64,000 nucleotides of DNA from Pomacea canaliculata (lineage: Eukaryota; Mollusca; Gastropoda; Architaenioglossa; Ampullariidae). This document shows, in pieces, positions 62,347-64,000 of the stretch. The notes below the pieces were generated by a model. It had not been told where the DNA came from. It was given only the letters and a program-made list of their open reading frames with translations, and made no database searches. Where the stretch lies: NCBI RefSeq assembly GCF_003073045.1, contig NC_037601.1, positions 10,837,807 to 10,901,806 on the forward strand, given 5' to 3'. The first letter of the stretch is position 1; each line of letters starts with the position of its first letter. A program made the translations under genes and the position numbers.

Positions 62347-64000
62347 ACATGGAACATTCAGGATCCGTTTTTTCTGTAGATGACTTTTAAAACATTAATG
62401 TTAATTTTGTCTTTGGTAGAATATTTCACCTGACCATAGAGACTACAACTCTTTGTAGCTGATTTTACTTCAGAGTCATTTTACTTGCTTATCAGAAAAA
62501 TGTATTTGCAACTTTATTTCCCTGAAATTTGTTGTAATCAATATAGTTTAAATGTTGCTTTATGTTCTTGACAAACCACCTTGAAAAATTCTTTTTAATT
62601 ATATGATTATTTTGAAAAAAAAGGGGAAGAATTTTGTTCCAAATGTAAAGTTAGCTAAGTCTAAGTTTTCAGTAGTTAGTGGAAGCGGATCATGCTTGAT
62701 GAACATTGATTGTAAACTATAGTGATGATCATAAAAGGAACAGGCTTCACAAAGCTTAGATCCAACTGTGTCCTGTATGAGCATGATAATCAGCTGTCTA
62801 CCCATGACAATATACAGCAATTATTTCTTTGATTTCAAAACTTGAAATTAATGGCTGCATGTAGTCCATGCTAATTTATATATATTATAGATGCTGAACC
62901 TTTTCAGTCTTTGGATTGTTCCCCATTCATTAATATATAAAAAACTCTAGTCAAGCAAATATTGTAATATGATGGTTGGATTGAACATTTTCAGAAAAAT
63001 ATTAATTACTGGGTATGTAACGTTTGCAAGAATTTGTAATATTAAGAATAGAAAGACAAGTAGACTACAGTTCTAGGGAATGCACTTTGTGTAAGCCATA
63101 AAGCAATCTACTTAAATGTCAGCATCTTATTGCTCGTCTTAAAGGAGACGCAGAGGATTTTTATTTTGCTTTTGAACACTATTCCTTTGTCTGCTTTCCC
63201 AACCAGCACCTCTTAAATGTAAGGTTTATGCCTGAGTTGAGCTCTTGTTAGTAGTTTTTTCCAGTCTTGGAATAATAATAATAATAAAGCAGATTTTCAT
63301 AGTGCATTTCCTCGTGTTGCAATAGGCTGAACGTGGTGTACACATAAATAGGGGCACAAAATGAATAATATACCAAGACATTAACAGCCTTATATACAAG
63401 ACAGAAGAGAATCACACACAACAATACAGTATCAATACTGTAACAGAAAGTTTGGGCATCATGGCAGTGTGGAAATAAGTTTGTAGTTGTGTGCTGAATG
63501 ATGCGAGCACATTTCACAGCAGACCAGCCAAAGACACAGAGTGCTTGTGACTAAAGAAGCCCAGTTCAAATATGTTAATTCATGTTATACCTACAACTGT
63601 GAAAGGAAAGATTATCTCACAAGCATCTGTATTTCATGTGTTTTAGTAACATAACTGGGAGCACATGATAAGTAGAATCCTGCCTTTTAATATTCAAAGA
63701 GGGATGACTGTGCCCCATCCAGTGTATAAGTAATATGTTGGACAAGAGCTGTTCAGATGCTATTTGCCCATTTCAAAGACTATTGAGTTATCAAAATTGC
63801 TGACTGAATTAAGCAATGAATATGACAATTTTATTGTCAGTGAATGTCATGAGCACCAGCAACATCAATGTCAATTTTAAAGAATTAAAGACTTGTCAAT
63901 AAAGATATTTCTCAAAGATACATTAGGAATAATTTCATGTTACAGAGTTGCAACTTAAATAATATGCACACTAATTTGTATATCTCACTCATACAACATG
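62347..64000. other. Spacer after BPI copy 2
   Basis: No gene is seen. At about 63270-63600 an AAT tract followed by CATAGTGCATTTCCTCGTG and later blocks resembles the dispersed repeat family in style. AATAAA at 63899-63904 is the first canonical signal after the stop but is 1.5 kb away. The third-copy question (whether more BPI genes follow) lies beyond the window. Confidence 0.4.

Overview
The window is animal nuclear DNA. It is AT-rich, the genes are split by GT-AG introns, and the spacers are full of decayed LINE, SINE and small DNA-transposon copies. Protein features and repeat style point to an invertebrate, most likely a mollusc and perhaps a gastropod. That placement is inference, because no species-diagnostic sequence was checked. 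I rebuilt the spliced genes by hand from reading frame, splice-site phase and remembered family features.

Layout: (1) 2274-3145, minus strand, the first two exons of a 3-ketodihydrosphingosine reductase (KDSR). (2) 6474-8759, plus, a single-exon nine-finger C2H2 protein of 761 aa. (3) 17421-26045, plus, ZFAND1, complete in eight exons (269 aa). Its introns hold a hAT-type MITE and two LINE remnants, one with a second MITE nested in it. (4) 30697-35355, minus, gamma-glutamylcyclotransferase (GGCT), complete in three exons (169 aa). (5) 36862-46327 and 52196-62346, plus, two tandem BPI/LBP-type genes of 14 exons each (484 and 481 aa). Splice phases are the same at every junction, and both have the N-terminal domain, proline-rich linker and C-terminal domain.

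The BPI pair is the most interesting part. The two promoters share a TATA box 38 bp before the ATG and a Rel/NF-kB-like GGTTTTCC exactly 68 bp before the TATA box, in an otherwise diverged background. Most exons have diverged to about 50-75% amino-acid identity. Exon 7 and the intron just before it are nearly identical, which suggests gene conversion. The basic loop that corresponds to the LPS-binding loop of vertebrate BPI differs in charge between the copies. Intron 6 of the second copy has gained about 1.8 kb of repeat-derived DNA. A perfect 32-bp-arm palindrome lies in intron 1 of the first copy.

Other repeats: three hAT-like MITEs with exact 8-bp target duplications, one pogo/Tigger-like element flanked by TA, one nested MITE with a 5-bp duplication, a tRNA-derived SINE with a 10-bp duplication and a related copy, five LINE remnants (one with a 2A-like motif), and a dispersed family in at least three places. 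The genes are not a functional operon. KDSR (sphingolipid synthesis), GGCT (glutathione turnover) and ZFAND1 (stress-granule and proteasome work) are housekeeping neighbours, and the BPI pair is an innate-immunity cluster.
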